A DNA stretch of 64,000 bases. Source: Acanthornis magna. Its lineage: Eukaryota > Chordata > Aves > Passeriformes > Acanthizidae. The stretch spans positions 1,512,616-1,576,615 of the forward strand of contig JAWUZG010000157.1 of assembly GCA_036785705.1 (NCBI GenBank). The letters are read 5' to 3'. The notes under the pieces were generated by a model that saw nothing but the letters and a program-made list of their open reading frames with translations, had not been told where the DNA came from and made no database searches. The position numbers and the translations under genes were made by a program. Positions 23,701 to 37,500 of this stretch are shown here, in pieces (position 1 is the stretch's first letter; the number at the start of each line of letters is the position of its first letter).

Positions 23701-24159
23701 GCAGGCACTTGGAGCATGTGCTATTTGCAAATGTCTCCAGGTGTCTTTCAGAGGGCCAGCGTGTGTTGTTTTGGCGTTGAATTCTGCTGAAAGTCCTTCT
23801 GGCAAGGAAGCCTGCATGAAGGTGCTGCTAGTGAGGCAAAGATTTGGCAGATGAGCTGCTGCTGGGAGTTGCAGGCGTCTGCCTGACAGTCAGTCCCTTG
23901 AGAGTGTCAATGTGCAGTCAGTGCCCTTTCCTAGGGGAGGTTTTTCTAGCGTGTTCCTCCTTGGAGTGTGTGAGGGCTCGTGCTGGGGAAGTGGACACCA
24001 TCAAGGGCACTCTTGGTGGTGAAGGGAGAGAGAGCTGCCCAGGAGTGTTGGTGTGGTGAGTTCCATGGAGCTCTACTTGGGAATTGGGTTTTTTTGCTTG
24101 CTGTAAGATATGACTGCTTTCCTATTGTTTTCATCGGGTGCACTCCATTGTAGTCTGTG
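20718..24159 (+). repeat. Macrosatellite unit 7 (3442 bp)
   Basis: It carries the 17-bp block B deletion (junction about 23245/23246) but not the 2-bp change of units 2 and 3, so the two deletions segregate separately. GATGTAAAAGTGCC near 22855 is shared with units 9 and 10, AGAAACGCTG near 21811 with units 2 and 3, and CATCGGGTGC near 24132 with unit 9. It is the first unit with GGAGCCACCTGGG near 22896, which all later units have. It looks like a hybrid between the left-hand and right-hand unit types. Confidence 0.97.
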
Positions 24160-27100
24160 TAGCCTCCCAGGAGCAGGTTTAGCTTTTCTATGGAGTGGTC
24201 AGTAATTGGGATTGAGTTGTTTGTGTTGAATCATTTGTGTTAGGGAAGACCTGCTTTTCTAGGAATAGATCAGATGGGCCATTTGTAAGTGCTGCGGGAC
24301 AGAGTTACTTAAAGCAGGGACAGTGTGAGGCTGGGATTGGATGCAGCCGCCGCCAAGGCTCGTGTCTCTGAGAAGGAGTTGAGAAAGCCAAGGGCTGCTC
24401 TCTGGCCCTCGTGACTCAGTGGCCAGGCTGCTCTGGGAGGCTTTGTGTGAATCTGCCAGCACAGCAGCGAGAGATGTCCCCGAGGAGCTTGTGTGAGTGC
24501 AGGTGAGATCAGAGCTCTTGAGCAGCCTGGAGAGCCTGGGGATGTGGCCATGGAGCCGCCAGGATATCTGGTGACCTCGGGGTTCCTATGAGCAGAGGGA
24601 GCACTAAGATGTGCCCATGGCACCTGTGTAAGTGCCTGTGGCTGAAGGCCTCTTTTGCAGCCTGGAGAGCCTTGGCATGTGGCCATGAAGCCACAGTGCG
24701 TGTCTGTGACATCAGAGCGCTTTGGCAGCATGGAAAGGCCTGGAATGGCTGCAGGGGCCAGAGGTGAGTGCCTGTGACATCACAGCTGTCCAGCAGCAGG
24801 GAGAGGGAGGGAATGTCACAGGCGATGCCCTGTGAGTTGCTGTGACAGCGTGGCTCCTTAGCAGCGTGCAGATTGCCGGGATGTTACCCTTGAGGCCCTG
24901 GCATTGCCCTTGTCGTGTGTGTTCTTTAGGAAGATAGAGAGAGCCGTGGCATGTCCCCCTGGAAGTGCAGGGAGTGGCAGTTGCAAAAGAGCTCCTTAGC
25001 ACTTAGAGACAGGTGGGATGTCCCCATGGAGGCACTGTGAGAGCCCGTGACCTCAGAGGTCTTTGGAAGGTGAGAGAGCCGCGGGATGACATGGGATGTG
25101 AGCATGGGGAGCCTGTGGGCAGGTGTGATCTCCCTGCTTGTGCTGGTGCATCCCCCCCTGGCCTTTTTTCAGGCTGCAGCATGATATGAGCAATGGTGCT
25201 GAGGCCTTGGCCTTGAGGAAGGCAGCGGGGCTGAGGTGCTGTGGAGCTTCTGAGAAAGGCTGTGTGCTGCCAGGAAGTGCTGTGTTCTAAGGTGCTCCTG
25301 CTTTTTTTGCTTGTTGAACAGACTTTGAAATTAGTTTTTGCCTGGATGGCATCACATTGGTGTTGTCTCGCGTTCAGGGAAAGCTGCCGATGAGAAGTGG
25401 GGCCAGGCTGAAGGCTTGTTGTGACTAAAGGCCATGCCTTGGGGCCCTGTAAGCAGGGGTGCCAAAGGAGGCCCTGGCAGCTGTGCTGGGCCGCAGCAGC
25501 GGTGAGCAGCAAAGTGCCTGTGCGTGGGGCCTCTGCCAGCCGGCAGCTGTCCCCTTTGCTGCACTCGGGGGATGCGCGAAGGAGCACGGCTCCTGGGCCC
25601 CCCATCCTGCCGCTCCCAGAGGCCTCAGCCTTTGGCCGCTGAGAAGATGGCAAGGCACATGAGAGGAGTATTTCAGTAGCTTGGAGGGGAATTTTGCCTC
25701 GTAGAGCCTCTTTGTGTGCTTGTGGGAGTGCAGGTGTGCATGCGCTCTCTGCAATGTGGGAGAGGGGCTGCTCTGGTGGATTCAGAAGTGCTTTAGGTTT
25801 GTGCCTAAGTTAGGTCTCGAAGTTCCTGCAGTGCTATGGTAAGGGCTGTGTGGATCGTTTGCTGAGGTCTTGGGTTTCAGCTCAGTTCTAAGTGAAGTGT
25901 TGTGTAGTTGAAGTCCAGTTCAGTTGCAATGCCCTTAAGTGCTGTTGCTGCCCTAAGTTGTTGATTTGAATTTGGGTTATCAAGTGAAATGTTGCTCAAG
26001 TTGAAGTGCTCCTAAGGGAAGTGCTCTTGAGCCTTTGAGCCATGTTCTTCTTATGCTGAGCCTTTGTCTTCTTTAGAGACACAGCCTCACACACACGGAC
26101 AGACAGACAGACATAGATAATTTGGGTTTGATTTCATTTTGGATTGATTGACTCTGGATTTTTGTTTGTTGCTTTTCCTCGCTGTGCTTTGAGCATGGTG
26201 TAAGTAGTAGAGTGAAGCTTGGCAAGGAAGCTTGTCCTGCTGTGGCTTTTCCATGAAATCTTTCTTTGCCGATAGTTTTCCTATGATTCTTGGAGTGATG
26301 TGCAAGTGCCTGTGCCATCACATGTCTTTAGCAGTGTGGAGCCACCTGGGATGTCAGCACCGAGGTGCTGTGAGTGAGTGCCTGTGACACCAGGGCTTCT
26401 GGGCAGCGTGCGGACTCCTGGCGTGTGCCTACGGCTGTCCTGGGACGGCCTGTGAGCTCAGTGTTCTTTTGAAAGCTGGATAGCTGTGGCGTGTCCCCAG
26501 GGAGTTCCTGTGACAAGATGTGACCTCGTGGCTCTTTGGCAGCCTGGAGATGGCTGGAGTGTGGCCAGGGGGCAAGTGTGAGTGTCAGGGACTTGCCAGC
26601 TCTTGAGGAGGATGGAGGGTGTAGGGATGTCCCCATGGAGCCCCTGTGAGTGCCTGTGAGCTGGCGGCACCTTAGCAGTGTGAGACTGGTGGGCTGTCAG
26701 CCCTGAGAGGCTGTTGAAGGCCGTGATGTCGGTGCAGAGAGGTTTGTCAAATGGGAGACTCGTGGGATGTCCGTATGGAGCGGCTGGGGTTGTGTGTGCC
26801 CTCAGTGTTCTTGAGGAGCCTCGAGAGCCCTGGGATGGCCCCGTGGAAGCGCAGGGAGTGGCTGTGACACAGCAGCGGTGCCTGATGTGATGAAAGGGCC
26901 CTGGGATGTCAGCTTGGAATGGCTGTGAGTGCCTGAGAGCACACGTCTGTCTCTCATGGCCGGAGAGCTGTGGCAGGTGCCCATGGTAGGTGTGTGAGTG
27001 CAGGTGAGCTCAGGGCTCTGCAGAAGGCTGTAGGCCTGTGGGCTGTGAGGCTGGAAGGCCTGGGAGTGCTTTTGAGCGGAGTGCTGTGTAGCAGTCTGGA

Positions 27101-27618
27101 GCCACCTGGGAGGTTGTAGCAGGATGCTTTGGGCCGGCTGCTTTGCCTTGGAACGTGGTGCAGGCACTTGGAGCATGTGCTATTTGCAAATGTCTCCAGG
27201 TGTCTTTCAGAGGGCCAGCGTGTGTTGTTTTGGCGTTGAATTCTGCTGAAAGTCCTTCTGGCAAGGAAGCCTGCATGAAGGTGCTGCTAGTGAGGCAAAG
27301 ATTTGGCAGATGAGCTGCTGCTGGGAGTTGCAGGCGTCTGCCTGACAGTCAGTCCCTTGAGAGTGTCAATGTGCAGTCAGTGCCCTTTCCTAGGGGAGGT
27401 TTTTCTAGCGTGTTCCTCCTTGGAGTGTGTGAGGGCTCGTGCTGGGGAAGTGGACACCATCAAGGGCACTCTTGGTGGTGAAGGGAGAGAGAGCTGCCCA
27501 GGAGTGTTGGTGTGGTGAGTTCCATGGAGCTCTACTTGGGAATTGGGTTTTTTTGCTTGCTGTAAGATATGACTGCTTTCCTATTGTTTTCATCGAGTGC
27601 ACTCCATTGTAGTCTGTG
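24160..27618 (+). repeat. Macrosatellite unit 8 (3459 bp)
   Basis: Full-length block B, with GAGATGGCTGG and CCTACGGCTG. In the CpG core it has four changes: GTCTCGCG near 25366, GTCCCCTTTG near 25549, CCCAGAGG near 25616 and GCACATGAG near 25656. The last removes the CACGTG hexamer present in the other units. GCAGTGTG near 26331 and near 26675 are CG-to-TG changes. Confidence 0.97.
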
Positions 27619-30600
27619 TAGCCTCCCAGGAGCAGGTTTAGCTTTTCTATGGAGTGGTCAGTAATTGGGATTGAGTTGTTTGTGTTGAATCATTTGTGTT
27701 AGGGAAGACCTGCTTTTCTAGGAATAGATCAGATGGGCCATTTGTAAGTGCTGCGGGACAGAGTTACTTAAAGCAGGGACAGTGTGAGGCTGGGATTGGA
27801 TGCAGCCGCCGCCAAGGCTCGTGTCTCTGAGAAGGAGTTGAGAAAGCCAAGGGCTGCTCTCTGGCCCTCGTGACTCAGTGGCCAGGCTGCTCTGGGAGGC
27901 TTTGTGTGAATCTGCCAGCACAGCAGCGAGAGATGTCCCCGAGGAGCTTGTGTGAGTGCAGGTGAGATCAGAGCTCTTGAGCAGCCTGGAGAGCCTGGGG
28001 ATGTGGCCATGGAGCCGCCAGGCTATCTGGTGACCTCGGGGTTCCTATGAGCAGAGGGAGCACTAAGATGTGCCCATGGCACCTGTGTAAGTGCCTGTGG
28101 CTGAAGGCCTCTTTTGCAGCCTGGAGAGCCTTGGCATGTGGCCATGAAGCCACAGTGCGTGTCTGTGACATCAGAGCGCTTTGGCAGCATGGAAAGGCCT
28201 GGAATGGCTGCAGGGGCCAGAGGTGAGTGCCTGTGACATCACAGCTGTCCAGCAGCAGGGAGAGGGAGAGAATGTCACAGGCGATGCCCTGTGAGTTGCT
28301 GTGACAGCGTGGCTCCTTAGCAGCGTGCAGATTGCCGGGATGTTACCCTTGAGGCCCTGGCATTGCCCTTGTCGTGTGTGTTCTTTAGGAAGATAGAGAG
28401 AGCCGTGGCATGTCCCCCTGGAAGGGCAGGGAGTGGCAGTTGCAAAAGAGCTCCTTAGCACTTAGAGACAGGTGGGATGTCCCCATGGAGGCACTGTGAG
28501 AGCCCGTGACCTCAGAGGTCTTTGGAAGGTGAGAGAGCCGCGGGATGACATGGGATGTGAGCATGGGGAGCCTGTGGGCAGGTGTGATCTCCCTGCTTGT
28601 GCTGGTGCATCCCCCCCTGGCCTTTTTTCAGGCTGCAGCATGATATGAGCAATGGTGCTGAGGCCTTGGCCTTGAGGAAGGCAGCGGGGCTGAGGTGCTG
28701 TGGAGCTTCTGAGAAAGGCTGTGTGCTGCCAGGAAGTGCTGTGTTCTAAGGTGCTCCTGCTTTTTTTGCTTGTTGAACAGACTTTGAAATTAGTTTTTGC
28801 CTGGATGGCATCACATTGGTGTTGTCCCGCGTTCAGGGAAAGCTGCCGATGAGAAGTGGGGCCAGGCTGAAGGCTTGTTGTGACGAAAGGCCATGCCTTG
28901 GGGCCCTGTAAGCAGGGGTGCCAAAGGAGGCCCTGGCAGCTGTGCTGGGCCGCAGCAGCGGTGAGCAGCAAAGTCCCTGTGCGTGGGGCCTCTGCCAGCC
29001 GGCAGCTGTCCCCTTTGCTGCACTCGGGGGATGCGCGAAGGAGCACGGCTCCTGGGCCCCCCATCCTGCCGCTCCCGGAGGCCTCAGCCTTTGGCCGCTG
29101 AGAAGATGGCAAGGCACGTGAGAGGAGTATTTCAGTAGCTTGGAGGGGAATTTTGCCTCGTAGAGCCTCTTTGTGTGCTTGTGGGAGTGCAGGTGTGCAT
29201 GCGCTCTCTGCAATGTGGGAGAGGGGCTGCTCTGGTGGATTCAGAAGTGCTTTAGGTTTGTGCCTAAGTTAGGTCTCGAAGTTCCTGCAGTGCTATGGTA
29301 AGGGCTGTGTGGATCCTTTGCTGAGGTCTTGGGTTTCAGCTCAGTTCTAAGTGAAGTGTTGTGTAGTTGAAGTCCAGTTCAGTTGCAATGCCCTTAAGTG
29401 CTGTTGCTGCCCTAAGTTGTTGATTTGAATTTGGGTTATCAAGTGAGATGTTGCTCAAGTTGAAGTGCTCCTAAGGGAAGTGCTCTTGAGCCTTTGAGCC
29501 ATGTTCTTCTTATGCTGAGCCTTTGTCTTCTTTAGAGACACAGCCTCACACACACGGACAGACAGACAGACATAGATAATTTGGGTTTGATTTCATTTTG
29601 GATTGATTGACTCTGGATTTTTGTTTGTTGCTTTTCCTCGCTGTGCTTTGAGCATGGTGTAAGTAGTAGAGTGAAGCTTGGCAAGGAAGCTTGTCCTGCT
29701 GTGGCTTTTCCATGAAATCTTTCTTTGCCGATAGTTTTCCTATGACTCTTGGAGTGATGTAAAAGTGCCTGTGCCATCACATGTCTTTAGCAGCGTGGAG
29801 CCACCTGGGATGTCAGCACCGAGGTGCTGTGAGTGAGTGCCTGTGACACCAGGGCTTCTGGGCAGCGTGCGGACTCCTGGCGTGTGCCTACGGCTGTCCT
29901 GGGATGGCCTGTGAGCTCAGTGTTCTTTTGAAAGCTGGATAGCTGTGGCGTGTCCCCAGGGAGTTCCTGTGACAAGATGTGACCTCGTGGCTCTTTGGCA
30001 GCCTGGAGATGGCTGGAGTGTGGCCAGGGGGCAAGTGTGAGTGTCAGGGACTTGCCAGCTCTTGAGGAGGATGGAGGGTGTAGGGATGTCCCCATGGAGC
30101 CCCTGTGAGTGCCTGTGAGCTGGCGGCACCTTAGCAGCGTGAGACTGGTGGGCTGTCAGCCCTGAGAGGCTGTTGAAGGCCGTGATGTCGGTGCAGAGAG
30201 GTTTGTCAAATGGGAGACTCGTGGGATGTCCGTATGGAGCCGCTGGGGTTGTGTGTGCCCTCAGTGTTCTTGAGGAGCCTCGAGAGCCCTGGGATGGCCC
30301 CGTGGAAGCGCAGGGAGTGGCTGTGACACAGCAGCGGTGCCTGATGTGATGAAAGGGCCCTGGGATGTCAGCTTGGAATGGCTGTGAGTGCCTGAGAGCA
30401 CACGTCTGTCTCTCATGGCTGGAGAGCTGTGGCAGGTGCCCATGGTAGGTGTGTGAGTGCAGGTGAGCTCAGGGCTCTGCAGAAGGCTGTAGGCCTGTGG
30501 GCTGTGAGGCTGGAAGTCCTGGGAGTGCTTTTGAGCGGAGTGCTGTGTAGCAGTCGGGAGCCCTCTGGGAGGTTGTAGCAGGATGCTTTGGGCCGGCTGC

Positions 30601-31077
30601 TTTGCCTTGGAACGTGGTGCAGGCACTTGGAGCATGTGCTATTTGCAAATGTCTCCAGGTGTCTTTCAGAGGGCCAGCGTGTGTTGTTTTGGCGTTGAAT
30701 TCTGCTGAAAGTCCTTCTGGCAAGGAAGCCTGCATGAAGGTGCTGCTAGTGAGGCAAAGATTTGGCAGATGAGCTGCTGCTGGGAGTTGCAGGCGTCTGC
30801 CTGACAGTCAGTCCCTTGAGAGTGTCAATGTGCAGTCAGTGCCCTTTCCTAGGGGAGGTTTTTCTAGCGTGTTCCTCCTTGGAGTGTGTGAGGGCTCGTG
30901 CTGGGGAAGTGGACACCATCAAGGGCACTCTTGGTGGTGAAGGGAGAGAGAGCTGCCCAGGAGTGTTGGTGTGGTGAGTTCCATGGAGCTCTACTTGGGA
31001 ATTGGGTTTTTTTGCTTGCTGTAAGATATGACTGCTTTCCTATTGTTTTCATCGGGTGCACTCCATTGTAGTCTGTG
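27619..31077 (+). repeat. Macrosatellite unit 9 (3459 bp), sister of unit 13
   Basis: It shares with unit 13 a set of otherwise rare variants: CAGGCTATCTGG near 28019 (also unit 10), GAGAGAATGTCAC near 28265, GGAAGGGCAGGG near 28420, GTCCCCTTTG near 29009 and GTGAGATGTTG near 29442. ATGACTCTTGG near 29742 groups it with units 10, 13 and 14. GAAGTCCTGGG near 30512 is private. Confidence 0.97.
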
Positions 31078-34000
31078 TAGCCTCCCAGGAGCAGGTTTAG
31101 CTTTTCTATGGAGTGGTCAGTAATTGGGATTGAGTTGTTTGTGTTGAATCATTTGTGTTAGGGAAGACCTGCTTTTCTAGGAATAGATCAGATGGGCCAT
31201 TTGTAAGTGCTGCGGGACAGAGTTACTTAAAGCAGGGACAGTGTGAGGCTGGGATTGGATGCAGCCGCCGCCAAGGCTCGTGTCTCTGAGAAGGAGTTGA
31301 GAAAGCCAAGGGCTGCTCTCTGGCCCTCGTGACTCAGTGGCCAGGCTGCTCTGGGAGGCTTTGTGTGAATCTGCCAGCACAGCAGCGAGAGATGTCCCCG
31401 AGGAGCTTGTGTGAGTGCAGGTGAGATCAGAGCTCTTGAGCAGCCTGGAGAGCCTGGGGATGTGGCCATGGAGCCGCCAGGCTATCTGGTGACCTCGGGG
31501 TTCCTATGAGCAGAGGGAGCACTAAGATGTGCCCATGGCACCTGTGTAAGTGCCTGTGGCTGAAGGCCTCTTTTGCAGCCTGGAGAGCCTTGGCATGTGG
31601 CCATGAAGCCACAGTGCGTGTCTGTGACATCAGAGCGCTTTGGCAGCATGGAAAGGCCTGGAATGGCTGCAGGGGCCAGAGGTGAGTGCCTGTGACATCA
31701 CAGCTGTCCAGCAGCAGGGAGAGGGAGGGAATGTCACAGGCGATGCCCTGTGAGTTGCTGTGACAGCGTGGCTCCTTAGCAGCGTGCAGATTGCCGGGAT
31801 GTTACCCTTGAGGCCCTGGCATTGCCCTTGTCGTGTGTGTTCTTTAGGAAGATAGAGAGAGCCGTGGCATGTCCCCCTGGAAGGCCAGGGAGTGGCAGTT
31901 GCAAAAGAGCTCCTTAGCACTTAGAGACAGGTGGGATGTCCCCATGGAGGCACTGTGAGAGCCCGTGACCTCAGAGGTCTTTGGAAGGTGAGAGAGCCGC
32001 GGGATGACATGGGATGTGAGCATGGGGAGCCTGTGGGCAGGTGTGATCTCCCTGCTTGTGCTGGTGCATCCCCCCCTGGCCTTTTTTCAGGCTGCAGCAT
32101 GATATGAGCAATGGTGCTGAGGCCTTGGCCTTGAGGAAGGCAGCGGGGCTGAGGTGCTGTGGAGCTTCTGAGAAAGGCTGTGTGCTGCCAGGAAGTGCTG
32201 TGTTCTAAGGTGCTCCTGCTTTTTTTGCTTGTTGTTGAGACTTTGAAATTAGTTTTTGCCTGGATGGCATCACATTGGTGTTGTCCCGCGTTCAGGGAAA
32301 GCTGCCGATGAGAAGTGGGGCCAGGCTGAAGGCTTGTTGTGACGAAAGGCCATGCCTTGGGGCCCTGTAAGCAGGGGTGCCAAAGGAGGCCCTGGCAGCT
32401 GTGCTGGGCCGCAGCAGCGGTGAGCAGCAAAGTCCCTGTGCGTGGGGCCTCTGCCAGCCGGCAGCTGTCCCGTTTGCTGCACTCGGGGGATGCGCGAAGG
32501 AGCACGGCTCCTGGGACCCCCATCCTGCCGCTCCCGGAGGCCTCAGCCTTTGGCCGCTGAGAAGATGGCAAGGCACGTGAGAGGAGTATTTCAGTAGCTT
32601 GGAGGGGAATTTTGCCTCGTAGAGCCTCTTTGTGTGCTTGTGGGAGTGCAGGTGTGCATGCGCTCTCTGCAATGTGGGAGAGGGGCTGCTCTGGTGGATT
32701 CAGAAGTGCTTTAGGTTTGTGCCTAAGTTAGGTCTCGAAGTTCCTGCAGTGCTATGGTAAGGGCTGTGTGGATCGTTTGCTGAGGTCTTGGGTTTCAGCT
32801 CAGTTCTAAGTGAAGTGTTGTGTAGTTGAAGTCCAGTTCAGTTGCAATGCCCTTAAGTGCTGTTGCTGCCCTAAGTTGTTGATTTGAATTTGGGTTATCA
32901 AGTGAAATGTTGCTCAAGTTGAAGTGCTCCTAAGGGAAGTGCTCTTGAGCCTTTGAGCCATGTTCTTCTTATGCTGAGCCTTTGTCTTCTTTAGAGACAC
33001 AGCCTCACACACACGGACAGACAGACAGACATAGATAATTTGGGTTTGATTTCATTTTGGATTGATTGACTCTGGATTTTTGTTTGTTGCTTTTCCTCGC
33101 TGTGCTTTGAGCATGGTGTAAGTAGTAGAGTGAAGCTTGGCAAGGAAGCTTGTCCTGCTGTGGCTTTTCCATGAAATCTTTCTTTGCCGATAGTTTTCCT
33201 ATGACTCTTGGAGTGATGTAAAAGTGCCTGTGCCATCACATGTCTTTAGCAGCGTGGAGCCACCTGGGATGTCAGCAGCGAGGTGCTGTGAGTGAGTGCC
33301 TGTGACACCAGGGCTTCTGGGCAGCGTGCGGACTCCTGGCGTGTGCCTATGGCTGTCCTGGGATGGCCTGTGAGCTCAGTGTTCTTTTGAAAGCTGGATA
33401 GCTGTGGCGTGTCCCCAGGGAGTTCCTGTGACAAGATGTGACCTCGTGGCTCTTTGGCAGCCTGGAGAGTGCTGGAGTGTGGCCAGGGGGCAAGTGTGAG
33501 TGTCAGGGACTTGCCAGCTCTTGAGGAGGATGGAGGGTGTAGGGATGTCCCCATGGAGCCCCTGTGAGTGCCTGTGAGCTGGCGGCACCTTAGCAGCGTG
33601 AGACTGGTGGGCTGTCAGCCCTGAGAGGCTGTTGAAGGCCGTGATGTCGGTGCAGAGAGGTTTGTCAAATGGGAGACTCGTGGGATGTCCGTATGGAGCC
33701 GCTGGGGTTGTGTGTGCCCTCAGTGTTCTTGAGGAGCCTCGAGAGCCCTGGGATGGCCCCGTGGAAGCGCAGGGAGTGGCTGTGACACAGCAGCGGTGCC
33801 TGATGTGATGAAAGGGCCCTGGGATGTCAGCTTGGAATGGCTGTGAGTGCCTGAGAGCACACGTCTGTCTCTCATGGCCGGAGAGCTGTGGCAGGTGCCC
33901 ATGGTAGGTGTGTGAGTGCAGGTGAGCTCAGGGCTCTGCAGAAGGCTGTAGGCCTGTGGGCTGTGAGGCTGGAAGGCCTGGGAGTGCTTTTGAGCGGAGT

Positions 34001-34536
34001 GCTGTGTAGCAGTCGGGAGCCCCCTGGGAGGTTGTAGCAGGATGCTTTGGGCCGGCTGCTTTGCCTTGGAACGTGGTGCAGGCACTTGGAGCATGTGCTA
34101 TTTGCAAATGTCTCCAGGTGTCTTTCAGAGGGCCAGCGTGTGTTGTTTTGGCGTTGAATTCTGCTGAAAGTCCTTCTGGCAAGGAAGCCTGCATGAAGGT
34201 GCTGCTAGTGAGGCAAAGATTTGGCAGATGAGCTGCTGCTGGGAGTTGCAGGCGTCTGCCTGACAGTCAGTCCCTTGAGAGTGTCAATGTGCAGTCAGTC
34301 CCCTTTCCTAGGGGAGGTTTTTCTAGCGTGTTCCTCCTTGGAGTGTGTGAGGGCTCGTGCTGGGGAAGTGGACACCATCAAGGGCACTCTTGGTGGTGAA
34401 GGGAGAGAGAGCTGCCCAGGAGTGTTGGTGTGGTGAGTTCCATGGAGCTCTACTTGGGAATTGGGTTTTTTTGCTTGCTGTAAGATATGACTGCTTTCCT
34501 ATTGTTTTCATCGAGTGCACTCCATTGTAGTCTGTG
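31078..34536 (+). repeat. Macrosatellite unit 10 (3459 bp), sister of unit 14
   Basis: CTGGGACCCCC near 32510 is shared only with unit 14. GTTGTTGAGAC near 32230 is shared with units 4 and 12 but not with unit 14, so a conversion tract probably separates the sisters. GAGAGTGCTGG near 33465 is shared with units 11, 15 and 17. TCAGCAGCGAGG near 33273 and TCAGTCCCCTTT near 34297 are private. Confidence 0.97.
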
Positions 34537-37500
34537 TAGCCTCCCAGGAGCAGGTTTAGCTTTTCTATGGAGTGGTCAGTAATTGGGATTGAGTTGTTTG
34601 TGTTGAATCATTTGTGTTAGGGAAGACCTGCTTTTCTAGGAATAGATCAGATGGGCCATTTGTAAGTGCTGCGGGACAGAGTTACTTAAAGCAGGGACAG
34701 TGTGAGGCTGGGATTGGATGCAGCCGCCGCCAAGGCTCGTGTCTCTGAGAAGGAGTTGAGAAAGCCAAGGGCTGCTCTCTGGCCCTCGTGACTCAGTGGC
34801 CAGGCTGCTCTGGGAGGCTTTGTGTGAATCTGCCAGCACAGCAGCGAGAGATGTCCCCGAGGAGCTTGTGTGAGTGCAGGTGAGATCAGAGCTCTTGAGC
34901 AGCCTGGAGAGCCTGGGGATGTGGCCATGGAGCCGCCAGGATATCTGGTGACCTCGGGGTTCCTATGAGCAGAGGGAGCACTAAGATGTGCCCATGGCAC
35001 CTGTGTAAGTGCCTGTGGTTGAAGGCCTCTTTTGCAGCCTGGAGAGCCTTGGCATGTGGCCATGAAGCCACAGTGCGTGTCTGTGACATCAGAGCGCTTT
35101 GGCAGCATGGAAAGGCCTGGAATGGCTGCAGGGGCCAGAGGTGAGTGCCTGTGACATCACAGCTGTCCAGCAGCAGGGAGAGGGAGGGAATGTCACAGGC
35201 GATGCCCTGTGAGTTGCTGTGACAGCGTGGCTCCTTAGCAGCGTGCAGATTGCCGGGATGTTACCCTTGAGGCCCTGGCATTGCCCTTGTCGTGTGTGTT
35301 CTTTAGGAAGATAGAGAGAGCCGTGGCATGTCCCCCTGGAAGGCCAGGGAGTGGCAGTTGCAAAAGAGCTCCTTAGCACTTAGAGACAGGTGGGATGTCC
35401 CCATGGAGGCACTGTGAGAGCCCGTGACCTCAGAGGTCTTTGGAAGGTGAGAGAGCCGCGGGATGACATGGGATGTGAGCATGGGGAGCCTGTGGGCAGG
35501 TGTGATCTCCCTGCTTGTGCTGGTGCATCCCCCCCTGGCCTTTTTTCAGGCTGCAGCATGATATGAGCAATGGTGCTGAGGCCTTGGCCTTGAGGAAGGC
35601 AGCGGGGCTGAGGTGCTGTGGAGCTTCTGAGAAAGGCTGTGTGCTGCCAGGAAGTGCTGTGTTCTAAGGTGCTCCTGCATTTTTGCTTGTTGAACAGACT
35701 TTGAAATTAGTTTTTGTCTGGATGGCATCACATTGGTGTTGTCCCGCGTTCAGGGAAAGCTGCCGATGAGAAGTGGGGCCAGGCTGAAGGCTTGTTGTGA
35801 CTAAAGGCCATGCCTTGGGGCCCTGTAAGCAGGGGTGCCAAAGGAGGCCCTGGCAGCTGTGCTGGGCCGCAGCAGCGGTGAGCAGCAAAGTGCCTGTGCG
35901 TGGGGCCTCTGCCAGCCGGCAGCTGTCCCGTTTGCTGCACTCGGGGGATGCGCGAAGGAGCACGGCTCCTGGGCCCCCCATCCTGCCGCTCCCGGAGGCC
36001 TCAGCCTTTGGCCGCTGAGAAGATGGCAAGGCACGTGAGAGGAGTATTTCAGTAGCTTGGAGGGGAATTTTGCCTCGTAGAGCCTCTTTGTGTGCTTGTG
36101 GGAGTGCAGGTGTGCATGCGCTCTCTGCAATGTGGGAGAGGGGCTGCTCTGGTGGATTCAGAAGTGCTTTAGGTTTGTGCCTAAGTTAGGTCTCGAAGTT
36201 CCTGCAGTGCTATGGTAAGGGCTGTGTGGATCGTTTGCTGAGGTCTTGGGTTTCAGCTCAGTTCTAAGTGAAGTGTTGTGTAGTTGAAGTCCAGTTCAGT
36301 TGCAATGCCCTTAAGTGCTGTTGCTGCCCTAAGTTGTTGATTTGAATTTGGGTTATCAAGTGAAATGTTGCTCAAGTTGAAGTGCTCCTAAGGGAAGTGC
36401 TCTTGAGCCTTTGAGCCATGTTCTTCTTATGCTGAGCCTTTGTCTTCTTTAGAGACACAGCCTCACACACACGGACAGACAGACAGACATAGATAATTTG
36501 GGTTTGATTTCATTTTGGATTGATTGACTCTGGATTTTTGTTTGTTGCTTTTCCTCGCTGTGCTTTGAGCATGGTGTAAGTAGTAGAGTGAAGCTTGGCA
36601 AGGAAGTTTGTCCTGCTGTGGCTTTTCCATGAAATCTTTCTTTGCCGATAGTTTTCCTATGATTCTTGGAGTGATGTGCAAGTGCCTGTGCCATCACATG
36701 TCTTTAGCAGCGTGGAGCCACCTGGGATGTCAGCACCGAGGTGCTGTGAGTGAGTGCCTGTGACGCCAGGGCTTCTGGGCAGCGTGCAGACTCCTGGCGT
36801 GTGCCTATGGCTGTCCTGGGACAGCCTGTGAGCTCAGTGTTCTTTTGAAAGCTGGATAGCTGTGGCGTGTCCCCAGGGAGTTCCTGTGACAAGATGTGAC
36901 CTCCTGGCTCTTTGGCAGCCTGGAGAGTGCTGGAGTGTGGCCAGGGGGCAAGTGTGAGTGTCAGGGACTTGCCAGCTCTTGAGGAGGATGGAGGGTGCAG
37001 GGATGTCCCCATGGAGGCCCTGTGAGTGCCTGTGAGCTGGCGGCACCTTAGCAGCGTGAGACTCGTGGGCTGTCAGCCCTGAGAGCCTGTTGAAGGCCGT
37101 GATGTGCGTGCAGAGAGGTTTGTCAAATGGGAGACTCGTGGGATGTCCGTATGGAGCCGCTGGGGTTGTGTGTGCCCTCAGTGTTCTTGAGGAGCCTCGA
37201 GAGCCCTGGGACGGCCCCGTGGAAGCGCAGGGAGTGCCTGTGACATAGCAGCGGTGCCTGATGAGATCAAAGGGCCCTGGGATGTCAGCTTGGAATGGCT
37301 GTGAGTGCCTGAGAGCACACGTCTGTCTCTCATGGCCGGAGAGCTGTGGCAGGTGCCCATGGTAGGTGTGTGAGTGCAGGTGAGCTCAGGGCTCTGCAGA
37401 AGGCTGTAGGCCTGTGGGCTGTGAGGCTGGAAGGCCTGGGAGTGCTTTTGAGCGGAGTGCTGTGTAGCAGTCGGGAGCCGCCTGGGAGGTTGTAGCAGGA